Origin: CAMBDS01 sp964355675
GTDB lineage: Bacteria > Electryoneota > AABM5-125-24 > Hatepunaeales > Hatepunaeaceae
DNA: 64,000 nt
Direction: 5' to 3'
NCBI GenBank assembly: GCA_964355675.1
Contig: CAYHEC010000015.1
Span: 25,687-89,686, forward strand
In this document: piece after piece, positions 35,797 to 43,841 of the stretch
Layout of the letters: each line of letters opens with the position of its first letter
Position numbering within the stretch: the stretch's first letter is position 1
The notes under the pieces: generated by a model
Told to the model about the DNA's origin: nothing
Seen by the model: the letters and a program-made list of their open reading frames with translations, nothing else
Database searches by the model: none
Made by a program: the position numbers and the translations under genes

Positions 35797-37668
35797 TCAG
35801 GGAGTGAAGATCGCCTTTTGTAAAGAAGTCTTGCCCGCTGATTCGAGCCTTACCAAATAGACGCCAGCTCCGATGCTTTCCGGCGACCAGTTGATGACGT
35901 GGGCTCCAGGAGTGCTTGGTCCATTAATGAGAGTTTGAACTTTCCGTCCCGTCAGATCGAAGACCGAGAGGTTAATCTTACCAGGAACAAGAGTCGAATA
36001 TTCTATCATCAAGCTCTTATTGAAGGGATTTGGATAGGTGCGTGTCAATCCGAAAGACGTCGGTCTAACCGGACCAGATTCGCTGATTGCGCTTAGTGGT
36101 CGTGTCCAGATACGTCCAGGGGCGACGGCGATGGTCTGATTGTTTACAAACCCATCAGCGGCAAAACCACAGATGTAAATCAACCTACTGGTGTCGAGTT
36201 CTGCGGCTTGGAAGGCGTCAAGAAGGTTCCAGGTAAGTGAAGTATCCCCCCGCTCGGCCGCAAATGTGTGGGCTATGTAATGGTAGTCATAAATCAGAGA
36301 CGGATTCTCACTCAGCCCTGTGATATCCTCTGTCCAGAAAAGATATACCGTGAACGCGACGTCGGTTTCGTTGGAGTCGGAGATTGAGAAGTGAATAGGA
36401 TACTGTTCGTCAACCAACACGGAAGTTGAATCATCCTCTGGATTCCAAATACTTAACTCAGGCGGAGGATTCCAATTGACCGTAAATGTTTGTTCAGCAA
36501 CATTGTTACGCTCGTCTGATTCTTCGATCTGTCCGCCATTGTCAACTGGAGTATCCAACTCCCAACGAACGGTATGCTCACCAGAGACAACTTCCCAAAG
36601 AGTGTCGGCTTCGGTAATAAAGGTTGTATCCGCACGTGCAATAACAGTGCGCTCTTCGCGATAAATTTCTTGATCGTCGAGGTAGCAGACGATGTTGAAA
36701 GGACCGCATTCGCCGGCTCCGTTAGCGCCCCATTTCAGTCGGAAGCGCACGTGGTCGTTGTTCTGTGGATAATTGGTGTTCCAGTCTATGTTTTCTTCAT
36801 CGACCGGATAGCCATACTGCATCAGTATCGGCTGAATTTCGAACAGTCCATCATCCCACATCACCTGCACGTCATCAATAAACGCGCCGCGACCATTGTT
36901 GACGTCGATGACTCGATCATTTGATTGCCATACAAAAGCGAGCCAGCAGGTTTGCTGACCGATGTAGCTGATCGTATCGATAATCTGCCCTTGAGCGTTG
37001 AGCATTCGCAGACTGTCGAGGAAGAATTCACGGCGCTGCCAGTCACGCGAATCGAACGGAAATTTAGTAATCGAAACACGTCCGCTGTCATCGATAAATG
37101 TCCCGAATGCCAGTCTGGTACGAAAGTTATTTCCATTCAGAGTCATATTATTGACACTGTTAGAAACTACTACGCAGAGCGAATCCCTTGATCCGTACTG
37201 CACATCGACATAATACCAGAAACTTATTCCTGCCCGAGTTGCATTTCTTAGGTTGAAAGGACCCCACCAAGTCCAAGCGTTCTGGTTGTGTTCGTAAAGA
37301 TCGTCTTCAGGCCAGCGAGGATGATCGACGTCGCCACGATTTGTCCAAGCACACCAAATGGATTGTGGAAACTCCTCGCGTTGACGGATGTAGGAGTTAT
37401 AAATAAAGTTCTGAACACCCCAACTGAAGTCGGTCGCAACGGGTTCACCCCGGTAATATTGCGGCCACGGATTGTAATGCCAACGTTGATTGACATTTTG
37501 TAACGGCGTCTGCCAAGGCCATTGCTGAACCGGTCGCACTTGCTGATTCTTGTCGAAATACTCGACAAGTATGCTGCGCCAGATTCCAAACCCACTGCTT
37601 GCCGAGATGACAACCACCAGCAGAGCCAGCAGCGTAATCTCAAAAAACTTTTTCGTTCCTGTACTCAT
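35797..37668 (-). CDS. Secreted protein with C-terminal sorting domain
   Basis: 623 residues from MSTGTKKFFEITLLALLVVV, whose ATG follows GGAGGACTTA, a very good ribosome site; an earlier in-frame start adds 40 basic residues and is unlikely. After the signal comes a Trp/Tyr-rich region with a jelly-roll-like domain (about 80-290, GPFNLRNATRAGISFWYYVD). Next are CARDB-like strands (about 300-420, GEHTVRWELDTPVDNGG; DERNNVAEQTFTVNW) and a fibronectin-like stretch. The end is a type IX-like sorting domain (TYPNPFNKSLMIEYS, then GAGVYLVRLESAGKTSLQKA). The substrate is unknown. A promoter is at 37850-37878. Confidence 0.82.
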   Translation of the reverse strand: MSTGTKKFFEITLLALLVVVISASSGFGIWRSILVEYFDKNQQVRPVQQWPWQTPLQNVNQRWHYNPWPQYYRGEPVATDFSWGVQNFIYNSYIRQREEFPQSIWCAWTNRGDVDHPRWPEDDLYEHNQNAWTWWGPFNLRNATRAGISFWYYVDVQYGSRDSLCVVVSNSVNNMTLNGNNFRTRLAFGTFIDDSGRVSITKFPFDSRDWQRREFFLDSLRMLNAQGQIIDTISYIGQQTCWLAFVWQSNDRVIDVNNGRGAFIDDVQVMWDDGLFEIQPILMQYGYPVDEENIDWNTNYPQNNDHVRFRLKWGANGAGECGPFNIVCYLDDQEIYREERTVIARADTTFITEADTLWEVVSGEHTVRWELDTPVDNGGQIEESDERNNVAEQTFTVNWNPPPELSIWNPEDDSTSVLVDEQYPIHFSISDSNETDVAFTVYLFWTEDITGLSENPSLIYDYHYIAHTFAAERGDTSLTWNLLDAFQAAELDTSRLIYICGFAADGFVNNQTIAVAPGRIWTRPLSAISESGPVRPTSFGLTRTYPNPFNKSLMIEYSTLVPGKINLSVFDLTGRKVQTLINGPSTPGAHVINWSPESIGAGVYLVRLESAGKTSLQKAIFTP

Positions 37669-37849
37669 TAAGTCCTCCACCATGTTTCGCCGATTCGTAA
37701 GTGTATGGCGTTTTCCTTTACCGCGCCAAGGTGTCTCTGCCACTCGATTAAGTGGTTCAGGGAACCGTATGGGGCGCGCTAAATGCATAATTCAAAAAAA
37801 TCTCCGGCGTGAATTCACACGGCCAGATACTTTTCACCGGTAGTTATTC

Positions 37850-37878
37850 AATGTAATGCATCATTGACGCATTGTCAA
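37850..37878 (-). promoter_or_regulatory. Sigma-70-type promoter for the secreted protein gene
   Basis: Minus-strand TTGACA (37873-37878), a 17-base spacer and TACATT (37850-37855). The leader to the ATG at 37668 would be long (about 175 bases). The stretch from here to 37981 shows no gene. Confidence 0.6.
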
Positions 37879-37981
37879 GTTATTTCGACCGTTGTCGGCT
37901 CATTTATTCGGTATAAACTCCAGTTTCTTAAATTAATCGAAACATGTTCATTTCTATATTTTTACAGTAGGCATATTGGGT

Positions 37982-38167
37982 CTGTTGAAAAAGTCCTAAG
38001 GATCGGTAGGACGGGGCTCCGTACCCGTCCACCTAAGCATTTCTCATTCCGGCGAAAGCCAGAATCTATCCCTGTTTCGCAAAGAGTTACTGGCTTTCGC
38101 CGGTATGAAAGCAGGCGGAGCCCCGTTCTACCGGCAAAATACCCGGTTTTCAACCTTTTTCAACCGG
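37982..38167. mobile_element. MITE-like element, family A copy 3
   Basis: 186 bp from CTGTTGAAAAAGTCC to CCTTTTTCAACCGG. The interior has the opposed pairs GGGGCTCCGTACCCG / GGAGCCCCG and ATTCCGGCGAAAGCCAG / CTGGCTTTCGCCGG. It fills the gap between the HpnD-like gene and the promoter region of the cargo gene. Confidence 0.75.
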
Positions 38168-38180
38168 CTCACTCTTATGC

Positions 38181-39068
38181 CTAACTGGATATCAACCCTT
38201 TGATCAACGTCATCTTTTCGAGACGTGATAACTCAACCCGGTCGGATGATCCCGGATTTCTTTCAATTCTGGACAGAATAGCCTCGTAAATTGCTCCCAT
38301 CGCCCTCGCCGCCCGTAGATTTCCGGAATGCTCAACGGGCATGGCTGATTTTGCTTGCGCAAAATGCCTTCGAGCACGAGCGGCGTTTATTAGAATGATT
38401 TCTTTCAACTTATTAGAATAAGAGGACTCGAATAGAAATTCTATTTCAATATCAACCGCCTGAAGATCACTTAACGGCAGGTAGAGCCTCCCGCTCAAAC
38501 GATCTTCTTTAAGATCACGCAAGATATTGGTGATTTGCATGCCTTTCCCAAGTTCGACCGCAAATTCCCGATCTCGTTCATCATTGACGCCGAATATCTT
38601 CAGGCAAAGTAATCCGACTGTCGAAGCCACGCGATAACAATAAAGCGTCTGTTCGTCCTCGGTACAAAATATGGTGGGCTTCAGGTCACTCTCTATGCCG
38701 AGAAATAGATCGTCAAAATCCTTGCGGTCAAAACCAAATCTTCGGATTGCCATCGTAAGAGCAAGTGTAAGCCGGTCGCAATAATACCCATTGTAGCAAT
38801 AATCAAGCCTTCGTCGCAGGGACTCAAGTGCGGTTCGTCGATCACTGGGTGTCGCAGGATCATCAGCCGCGTCATCGCCTGCCCGACAGAAGGCGTATAG
38901 GGCGTGAATTCCCTGACGTTGCTCTTTGGGAAGAAGCAGAAATGCATAATAAAAGTTTCCAGCCGCATGGCGAACGACTTCAGAACAGTACCGAAACGCA
39001 TCAGAGATTTGATTGGTAGTTGCTGATTCCAAAGGTATTGGAGATCGATTATTGAATTCATTCAACAC
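38181..39068 (-). CDS. hpnD: Squalene/phytoene synthase family, HpnD-like
   Basis: 295 residues of the trans-isoprenyl head-to-head synthase fold. Both Asp-rich motifs are present: AGDDAADDP at about 58-66 and NILRDLKEDRLSGRLYLP at about 178-195. In HpnCDE systems, HpnC makes hydroxysqualene from presqualene diphosphate and HpnD makes presqualene diphosphate from two farnesyl diphosphates. The phrase HALYAFCRAGDDAAD favours HpnD. The start is GTG, four bases after the stop of the HpnC-like gene. The third gene, HpnE, is not in the window. The two genes may equally serve C30 carotenoid formation. Confidence 0.85.
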   Translation of the reverse strand: MLNEFNNRSPIPLESATTNQISDAFRYCSEVVRHAAGNFYYAFLLLPKEQRQGIHALYAFCRAGDDAADDPATPSDRRTALESLRRRLDYCYNGYYCDRLTLALTMAIRRFGFDRKDFDDLFLGIESDLKPTIFCTEDEQTLYCYRVASTVGLLCLKIFGVNDERDREFAVELGKGMQITNILRDLKEDRLSGRLYLPLSDLQAVDIEIEFLFESSYSNKLKEIILINAARARRHFAQAKSAMPVEHSGNLRAARAMGAIYEAILSRIERNPGSSDRVELSRLEKMTLIKGLISS

Positions 39069-39072
39069 TAAT

Positions 39073-39939
39073 TCATGCCCAAAGCGCTAACGCGCCAGTC
39101 AACAGTTTAACTCGGTCGCCATATCCAACTCGGCATTTCTTTGTCATGACGTCACCTTCTGCTCTTCTGATTGAGTCAAGTGCGGCATTACCACCGCCAT
39201 AGTAAAGATAAAGTTGCGGCGCAAGCGGTTTACCAACCAGACTAATAAGCGGCTTTCCCTCCCTAAATAGTTCTTCGGCTACCTTGCAAAGTTCGAGCAT
39301 CATACGTTTGAAGTCTGGAGTTGGAATATTCGCTCGCAAGATTGATTCGTCAATCCGAAATTTTTGAAGCGTCTCCTGTGGTATATAAATTCTCCCCCGT
39401 AAGAAATCGTCTTTCACATCCTGCCAATGATTGGTGAGTTGCAGAGCTGTGCAAATTTTGTCAGACAATGTAAAATAATGCTCATCCGAATATCCGCAAA
39501 CAGCCAGTACAAGTCTTCCAACCGGATTTGCTGAAAGTTGACAATAACCCAAAAGCTCTTCCCGTGTTTCGTAACGAACCACACTCAAATCCTGTTTGAA
39601 CGCGCTTATAAGGTCGTGAAATGGTCGCAAGGCGAGAGAGCGCCTTCGGATCGTATCGCCCAAAGCCGCAAAAAGTGGGTCGGTAGCGATTCCACGCGCG
39701 GAATCCTCGAGCATTTTGCTCCAATCATCCAATTTCTCAGAGCGCGAAACGCCTTCCACCACCTCGTCGGCGAAATCGTCGGCGATGCGGCAGAAGGCGT
39801 AAATATTGGATAAATCGTTGCGAATTGATTTGGGAAGGAAGAAAGATCCGATCGAGAAATTCTCGTAATGGCTTTTGGCCAGACGTCGGTTCTGGATGAT
39901 TCCTTGCCTTATTACTGCATCAGCTTGATCTGGCTTCAG
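39073..39939 (-). CDS. hpnC: Squalene/phytoene synthase family, HpnC-like, no canonical start codon
   Basis: The family homology extends well upstream of the first standard start (GTG at 39762). The upstream in-frame codons read RRLAKSHYENFSIGSFFLPK and AFCRIADDFADEVV, which include the first Asp-rich motif; starting at 39762 would lose it. The second motif is NHWQDVKDDFLRGRIYIP. Between 39762 and an in-frame TAG (39958-39960) there is no ATG, GTG or TTG. The best candidate is CTG at 39937-39939, with GAGAGG six bases upstream; AUC or AUA starts or stop readthrough are alternatives. The predicted protein is 288 residues. It heads the pair with HpnD and follows the small zinc-binding gene in the same frame. 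Confidence 0.78.
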   Translation of the reverse strand: MKPDQADAVIRQGIIQNRRLAKSHYENFSIGSFFLPKSIRNDLSNIYAFCRIADDFADEVVEGVSRSEKLDDWSKMLEDSARGIATDPLFAALGDTIRRRSLALRPFHDLISAFKQDLSVVRYETREELLGYCQLSANPVGRLVLAVCGYSDEHYFTLSDKICTALQLTNHWQDVKDDFLRGRIYIPQETLQKFRIDESILRANIPTPDFKRMMLELCKVAEELFREGKPLISLVGKPLAPQLYLYYGGGNAALDSIRRAEGDVMTKKCRVGYGDRVKLLTGALALWA

Positions 39940-39957
39940 GCAGTACCTCTCGGATGT

Positions 39958-40167
39958 CTATTCGTCAACGACATCATAACTATTGAAATTGTCGTACACT
40001 CCAGCGCTGACAGCTATGGTCTCGATCTCTTGAGCGCCGACTTTATTGGCTTGCCTACAAGCGGTAACGAAGCAATCCCAATGATATATCCCCTTCATTC
40101 CGGCTTGTCGGCTGAAATAGCGACGCTCGCCCTGACGTACTTCCTTTTTGCAATAAACGCAGTTCAT
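39958..40167 (-). CDS. Small zinc-binding protein
   Basis: 69 residues from MNCVYCKKEVRQGER, preceded by AGAGGTGA, an excellent ribosome site. The pattern CxxC (residues 3-6) followed by HxxC (HWDC, about 29-32) resembles one half of a LIM or PARP-like zinc module. The remainder (ACRQANKVGAQEIETIAVS) is helical. The TAG stop is in the same frame as the HpnC-like coding region, separated by only six codons from the proposed CTG start. Function unknown; coupling to HpnC translation is possible. Confidence 0.7.
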   Translation of the reverse strand: MNCVYCKKEVRQGERRYFSRQAGMKGIYHWDCFVTACRQANKVGAQEIETIAVSAGVYDNFNSYDVVDE

Positions 40168-40255
40168 GAGTTCACCTCTGTTTGATTTCTGCATCCGGGC
40201 TCCAACCTGCTCATCGACTGATTTCGCAAACTCTGTGCCCATTCCAGAATTATTC

Positions 40256-41608
40256 TTACCTGTTTCCTTTTGCTTCATGAAGCGAAGATTCAACCTCGTG
40301 CTGAATTTCCATCAACCGCTCCGGCGATTCTGCTTCGAACCGCATCACTACGACCGGTTGGGTGTTGGAGGCTCGCAGGAGTCCCCAGCCACCTGGCATA
40401 ATGACGCGCATTCCATCGACATCGACGACCTTATATTTGGATCGGAATTTGTCGCGTACTTGTTCTACGACTGAGAACTTGATTTCGTCTGGACAGTCAA
40501 CCCTAATTTCAGGGGTATTGTAAAGTTTTGGCCAATCCTCAAGAAACCTGCTGACAGGCTTATCGGTACGAGAAACAATTTCGAGCAACCGTCCAGCGAC
40601 ATAAACCGCGTCGTCGAAACCGTAGTAACGATGTTTGAAGAAGATGTGGCCGCTCATCTCACCGGCTAACAAGGCTCCGGTCTCAGACATTTTGCTCTTG
40701 ATGAGGGAATGCCCAACCTTCCACATCAGAGCTTTTCCGCCGTGTTTTTCGATGTCATCGAAGAAGAGCTGTGAACATTTTACCTCGCCGATGATCATGG
40801 AACCGGGAATTTCGATCAGCAAATTGCGCGCCAAAATTGCCAGTATCTGATCGCCCCAAATTACCCTCCCCTTCTCATCGACAACTCCAATACGGTCCGC
40901 ATCACCATCGAAGGCGATTCCAATCTCCATCCCCCCATCAATGACAGCCTTTTTCAGATCAATAAGATTCTTCTCGACCGTCGGGTCTGGATGATGATGA
41001 GGAAATTTGCCATCGACGTCCTCGAATAACATCTTCGGCTGGCATCCAAGATTGGTAAAAACAGATCGGGCAGTCAATCCACCGACTCCATTCCCGCAGT
41101 CAACGGCAACTTTTACCGGCCTTGCCAATTTAAGTCTTCTCGTTAGGTCGGCGACATATTCCGGAATGAGATCGTAGTTGTCATAGCCGCCGATTCCGAT
41201 CTCGTAATTTTTCGATTCGATAATTTTACGGATATTGAGGATTTCGGTTCCATAAATCGACTCATGCCCGAGACAAATTTTAAATCCGTTGAACTCGGGG
41301 GGATTGTGACTGCCGGTAATCATCACTGATCCACCGACGTCCATCATGTGGGTAGCATAATAAGTAAGCGGCGTCGGCACAAGTCCCAAATCGACAACAT
41401 TCAGCCCTGTCGAGAGGAGACCGGCGCAGAGATGGTCTCGGATTTCTGGTGAACTTTCTCTGCCGTCCCTACCAAGAGCAATTAGAACTGCGCCAAGTCG
41501 CTTCAGATAGCTTCCAATGCCTTTGCCAAGATCGTTGACAACTTCGGGAGTAAGATCGACGCCAATCACTCCTCGGATATCGTACTCTCGAAAGATTTGT
41601 GAATTCAT
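40256..41608 (-). CDS. Phosphomannomutase/phosphoglucomutase
   Basis: 450 residues of the alpha-D-phosphohexomutase family. It carries the phosphoserine loop VMITGSHNPPEFNGFK, the metal-binding loop AFDGDADRIGVVD, the sugar-binding loop GEMSGHIFF and the C-terminal phosphate-contact segment ASNTQPVVVMRFEA. It interconverts hexose 1- and 6-phosphates for nucleotide-sugar synthesis, feeding polysaccharide or glycan formation. Whether glucose or mannose is preferred cannot be told here. ATG at 41608; the region upstream is a 195-bp inverted-repeat element. Confidence 0.93.
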   Translation of the reverse strand: MNSQIFREYDIRGVIGVDLTPEVVNDLGKGIGSYLKRLGAVLIALGRDGRESSPEIRDHLCAGLLSTGLNVVDLGLVPTPLTYYATHMMDVGGSVMITGSHNPPEFNGFKICLGHESIYGTEILNIRKIIESKNYEIGIGGYDNYDLIPEYVADLTRRLKLARPVKVAVDCGNGVGGLTARSVFTNLGCQPKMLFEDVDGKFPHHHPDPTVEKNLIDLKKAVIDGGMEIGIAFDGDADRIGVVDEKGRVIWGDQILAILARNLLIEIPGSMIIGEVKCSQLFFDDIEKHGGKALMWKVGHSLIKSKMSETGALLAGEMSGHIFFKHRYYGFDDAVYVAGRLLEIVSRTDKPVSRFLEDWPKLYNTPEIRVDCPDEIKFSVVEQVRDKFRSKYKVVDVDGMRVIMPGGWGLLRASNTQPVVVMRFEAESPERLMEIQHEVESSLHEAKGNR

Positions 41609-41642
41609 GTTAGGATGTTATATTTGTTAGAATGTTACTCTT

Positions 41643-41837
41643 GGAGGGCGGACTTTCAGAGTTCGTTGAAATATTCGCTTGAGACGCCAATTCGGACCAG
41701 ATTTTCTTGGAGGGGGGGCTTCAGCCCGCCCTTGTTTGTGCTTGATTGTCCTTTAGGGGGGACTGAAGCTCCCCCTCCAAGAGAATCAAATCTCGATTCG
41801 AACGAATAAATCAACGAACTCTGAAAGTCCGCCCTCC
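41643..41837. mobile_element. Inverted-repeat element with 27-bp perfect arms
   Basis: Arms 41643-41669 and 41811-41837 are exact reverse complements (containing GGCGGACTTTCAGAGTTCG), and pairing continues about eight bases inward with two mismatches. The interior has a nested inverted pair (GGAGGGGGGGCTTCAG / CTGAAGCTCCCCCTCC). No coding capacity. It lies between the phosphomutase and bshA genes. Confidence 0.85.
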
Positions 41838-41846
41838 AGGATTGAT

Positions 41847-42959
41847 TTACAACGCCCGCCGATATACTTCTTCATACTTGTCGAGAAGCGTACCGATGGT
41901 AAACTTCGTCATGGCAGTTTCCTTTGCCTGAGCGGACATATTTTTGTATAGCTCTTTATGTGTAAGGAGTTTTAGCGCCGCTTTTACCATACCTTTCACA
42001 TCTCCAACTGGTCTTAAGAATCCCGTCACCCCCTCCTCAACAACTTCCGGCAGACCACCGGCGTTCGTTCCGATAACGGGAACTCCGCAAGCCATCGCCT
42101 CGAGCGCGGCAAGACCGAAACTTTCGCTGTCGCTCGGGAGCAAAAAAAGGTCACAGGCTGAGACAATCTCAAGCACCGACTCATTATTTCCAAGTAATAT
42201 CAGGTCATCTTCCGCCCCGCCCTCACGCGCCATTTGTTCGGCGATAGCGAGATCGGGTCCTGCTCCCACAAGTAATAATCGCACTGGCATTACATGATGT
42301 ATCGCCAGAAACACCGCCACAACATCTCGAACCCGTTTGACAGGCCGAAAATTGGAGACATGAACGAGCAACGCCTCACCATTTGGGGCGAATTTGGTTC
42401 GGACGGGAATGGGATTAAGTCGCGCAAAATCTCTGGGATCGATAAAATTCGGGATCACCTCTACTGGTACGTGACAGGTAAATGTCTTGCATACTTCGCC
42501 GTGAAGGTACTTCGAAACGGCGGTCACCATATCCGATTGCTCTATGGAATATTTCGTCACTGGCATAAATGACGGATCTCTTCCAACCAGGGTGATGTCA
42601 GTCCCGTGAAGCGTCGTCACTACTTTGAATTTTCCGCCGGTCATGTCGCGCGCCATGATCGCGCTGGCGGCATGAGGTATTGCGTAATGTGCGTGGATAA
42701 TGCTCAAATTCTGTCTTAGGGCAACCTCCGCCATCTTCGAAGCCAATGCCAGCGAATAAGGCGGAAACTCAAAAAGTGGATATTCCGGCACTGTAACTTC
42801 GTGATAGTAGATCCCTGGTCTCGATAGCTTTAGTCTTCCAGGGACGGCATAAGTAATAAAATGGACTTCGTGCCCTCGCTCGGCAAGCCCCATTCCTAAC
42901 TCAGAGGCTACAACTCCTGATCCACCAAATGTCGGGTAGCATGAAATTCCGATATTCAT
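41847..42959 (-). CDS. bshA: Bacillithiol synthesis glycosyltransferase BshA
   Basis: 370 residues, GT4 family. It transfers GlcNAc from UDP-GlcNAc to L-malate, the first step of bacillithiol formation. The start MNIGISCYPTFGGSGVVASELG is the BshA hallmark, followed by HAHYAIPHAASAIMARDM and the donor site LPSDSESFGLAALEAMACGVPVIG (E-x7-E type). I use the ATG at 42959 because it overlaps the BshB1 stop by four bases (ATGA) and matches the family N-terminus; an upstream start adds nine basic residues. The gene is last in an operon with bshB1 and, beyond a repeat, bshC. Confidence 0.94.
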   Translation of the reverse strand: MNIGISCYPTFGGSGVVASELGMGLAERGHEVHFITYAVPGRLKLSRPGIYYHEVTVPEYPLFEFPPYSLALASKMAEVALRQNLSIIHAHYAIPHAASAIMARDMTGGKFKVVTTLHGTDITLVGRDPSFMPVTKYSIEQSDMVTAVSKYLHGEVCKTFTCHVPVEVIPNFIDPRDFARLNPIPVRTKFAPNGEALLVHVSNFRPVKRVRDVVAVFLAIHHVMPVRLLLVGAGPDLAIAEQMAREGGAEDDLILLGNNESVLEIVSACDLFLLPSDSESFGLAALEAMACGVPVIGTNAGGLPEVVEEGVTGFLRPVGDVKGMVKAALKLLTHKELYKNMSAQAKETAMTKFTIGTLLDKYEEVYRRAL

Positions 42960-43678
42960 CCGACGTCGCCCTGGTCGGAATTCCACTTCATCAGGTCGGC
43001 AATTCGGTGGGCTTCCCTTACAAAGAGCGGTTCCCCATAAGCCGCGCCAATCTGCATCCCGTAATATTTTGCCCGGTTGATGACCCGGTCCATGAACTCA
43101 GGTCGGGAAATGTATGTATCAGGTGTTTCACCGGACAAAGTACTGAACTGAGTTTTATAGGCACGAACCGAGGCGAGTTTTGTCTCAAATGTCTTCGAAA
43201 CATCAACTACCATCGAGTAAGGCCCTTCCCTGTGACAGAAATAGTAAGCCACCCGATCTGGTCGGTGCGGAGGTAAGTCGTCGCCAAACTTCGTCGCTCC
43301 CGACCAGAAATAAGCTTTCTGTACTAACGTCGAGGCGTCACCATGATCCGGATGGCGGTCTTCGAAATTAGGAGCAAGAATTAGTTTTGGGCGCAACTCG
43401 CGAATTTTAGAGACCAATTTGTACAGTCCATTCGGATCAGTTAACAACGATCCCTCGTAGAGATCAAGATTGAGCCTACCCTCCGCGCCAAGCAATCTTG
43501 CCGCTTCGGAAGCCTCTTGCTGGCGAGTAATAACGTCTCCTCTCGTCGATAAACCAGCGCGAGTCAGATCGAGGAGGATGATTTTATACCCCTGTCGGGA
43601 GAGAAGAGAAAGCGTACCGCCGACGCCGAGTTCTATGTCGTCAGGATGCGCGCCGATGGCGAGAACGTCGCAGGTCAA
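42956..43678 (-). CDS. bshB1: Bacillithiol synthesis deacetylase BshB1
   Basis: 240 residues, LmbE/PIG-L zinc deacetylase family. It removes acetate from GlcNAc-malate. The motif AHPDDIELGVGGTLS holds the zinc ligands (H-x-D-D) and a later His is in DRHPDHGDAS. I place the start at TTG 43678 (MTCDVLAIGAHPDD), which has GGAG five bases upstream and fits the family; TTG at 43693 would begin only four bases from a palindromic repeat. That repeat block (43698-43831) separates this gene from bshC. It is coupled to bshA downstream. Confidence 0.92.
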   Translation of the reverse strand: MTCDVLAIGAHPDDIELGVGGTLSLLSRQGYKIILLDLTRAGLSTRGDVITRQQEASEAARLLGAEGRLNLDLYEGSLLTDPNGLYKLVSKIRELRPKLILAPNFEDRHPDHGDASTLVQKAYFWSGATKFGDDLPPHRPDRVAYYFCHREGPYSMVVDVSKTFETKLASVRAYKTQFSTLSGETPDTYISRPEFMDRVINRAKYYGMQIGAAYGEPLFVREAHRIADLMKWNSDQGDVG

Positions 43679-43697
43679 TTGTGCTCCAAGCAAGTTG

Positions 43698-43831
43698 GTA
43701 CTGCCGACAGATGTCGGCAGTACTTATTCTCCGTGGCGTCGCACGTCTCGTGTGACGCGCTACAAGGCACAATACTGTCACACGGGACGTGTGACAGCAC
43801 ATCTGGTACTGCCGACATCTGTCGGCAGTAC
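43698..43831. repeat. Composite inverted-repeat block between bshC and bshB1
   Basis: Two 26-bp sequences (43698-43723 and 43806-43831) are exact reverse complements, and each is itself near-palindromic around GTACTGCCGACA and TGTCGGCAGTAC. Between them is a second inverted pair of the type GTCGCACGTCTCGTGTGAC / GTCACACGGGACGTGTGAC. Open frames across the block are repeat artefacts. Confidence 0.85.
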
Positions 43832-43841
43832 TGAATAATGC

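Noticed and set aside
39073..39762. HpnC-like gene starting at the GTG at 39762
   Set aside because: This start would remove the first Asp-rich catalytic motif and about 60 residues of clear family similarity encoded just upstream.
43470..43838. Plus-strand frames over bshB1 and the repeat block
   Set aside because: Antisense to bshB1 and generated partly by palindromic repeats.
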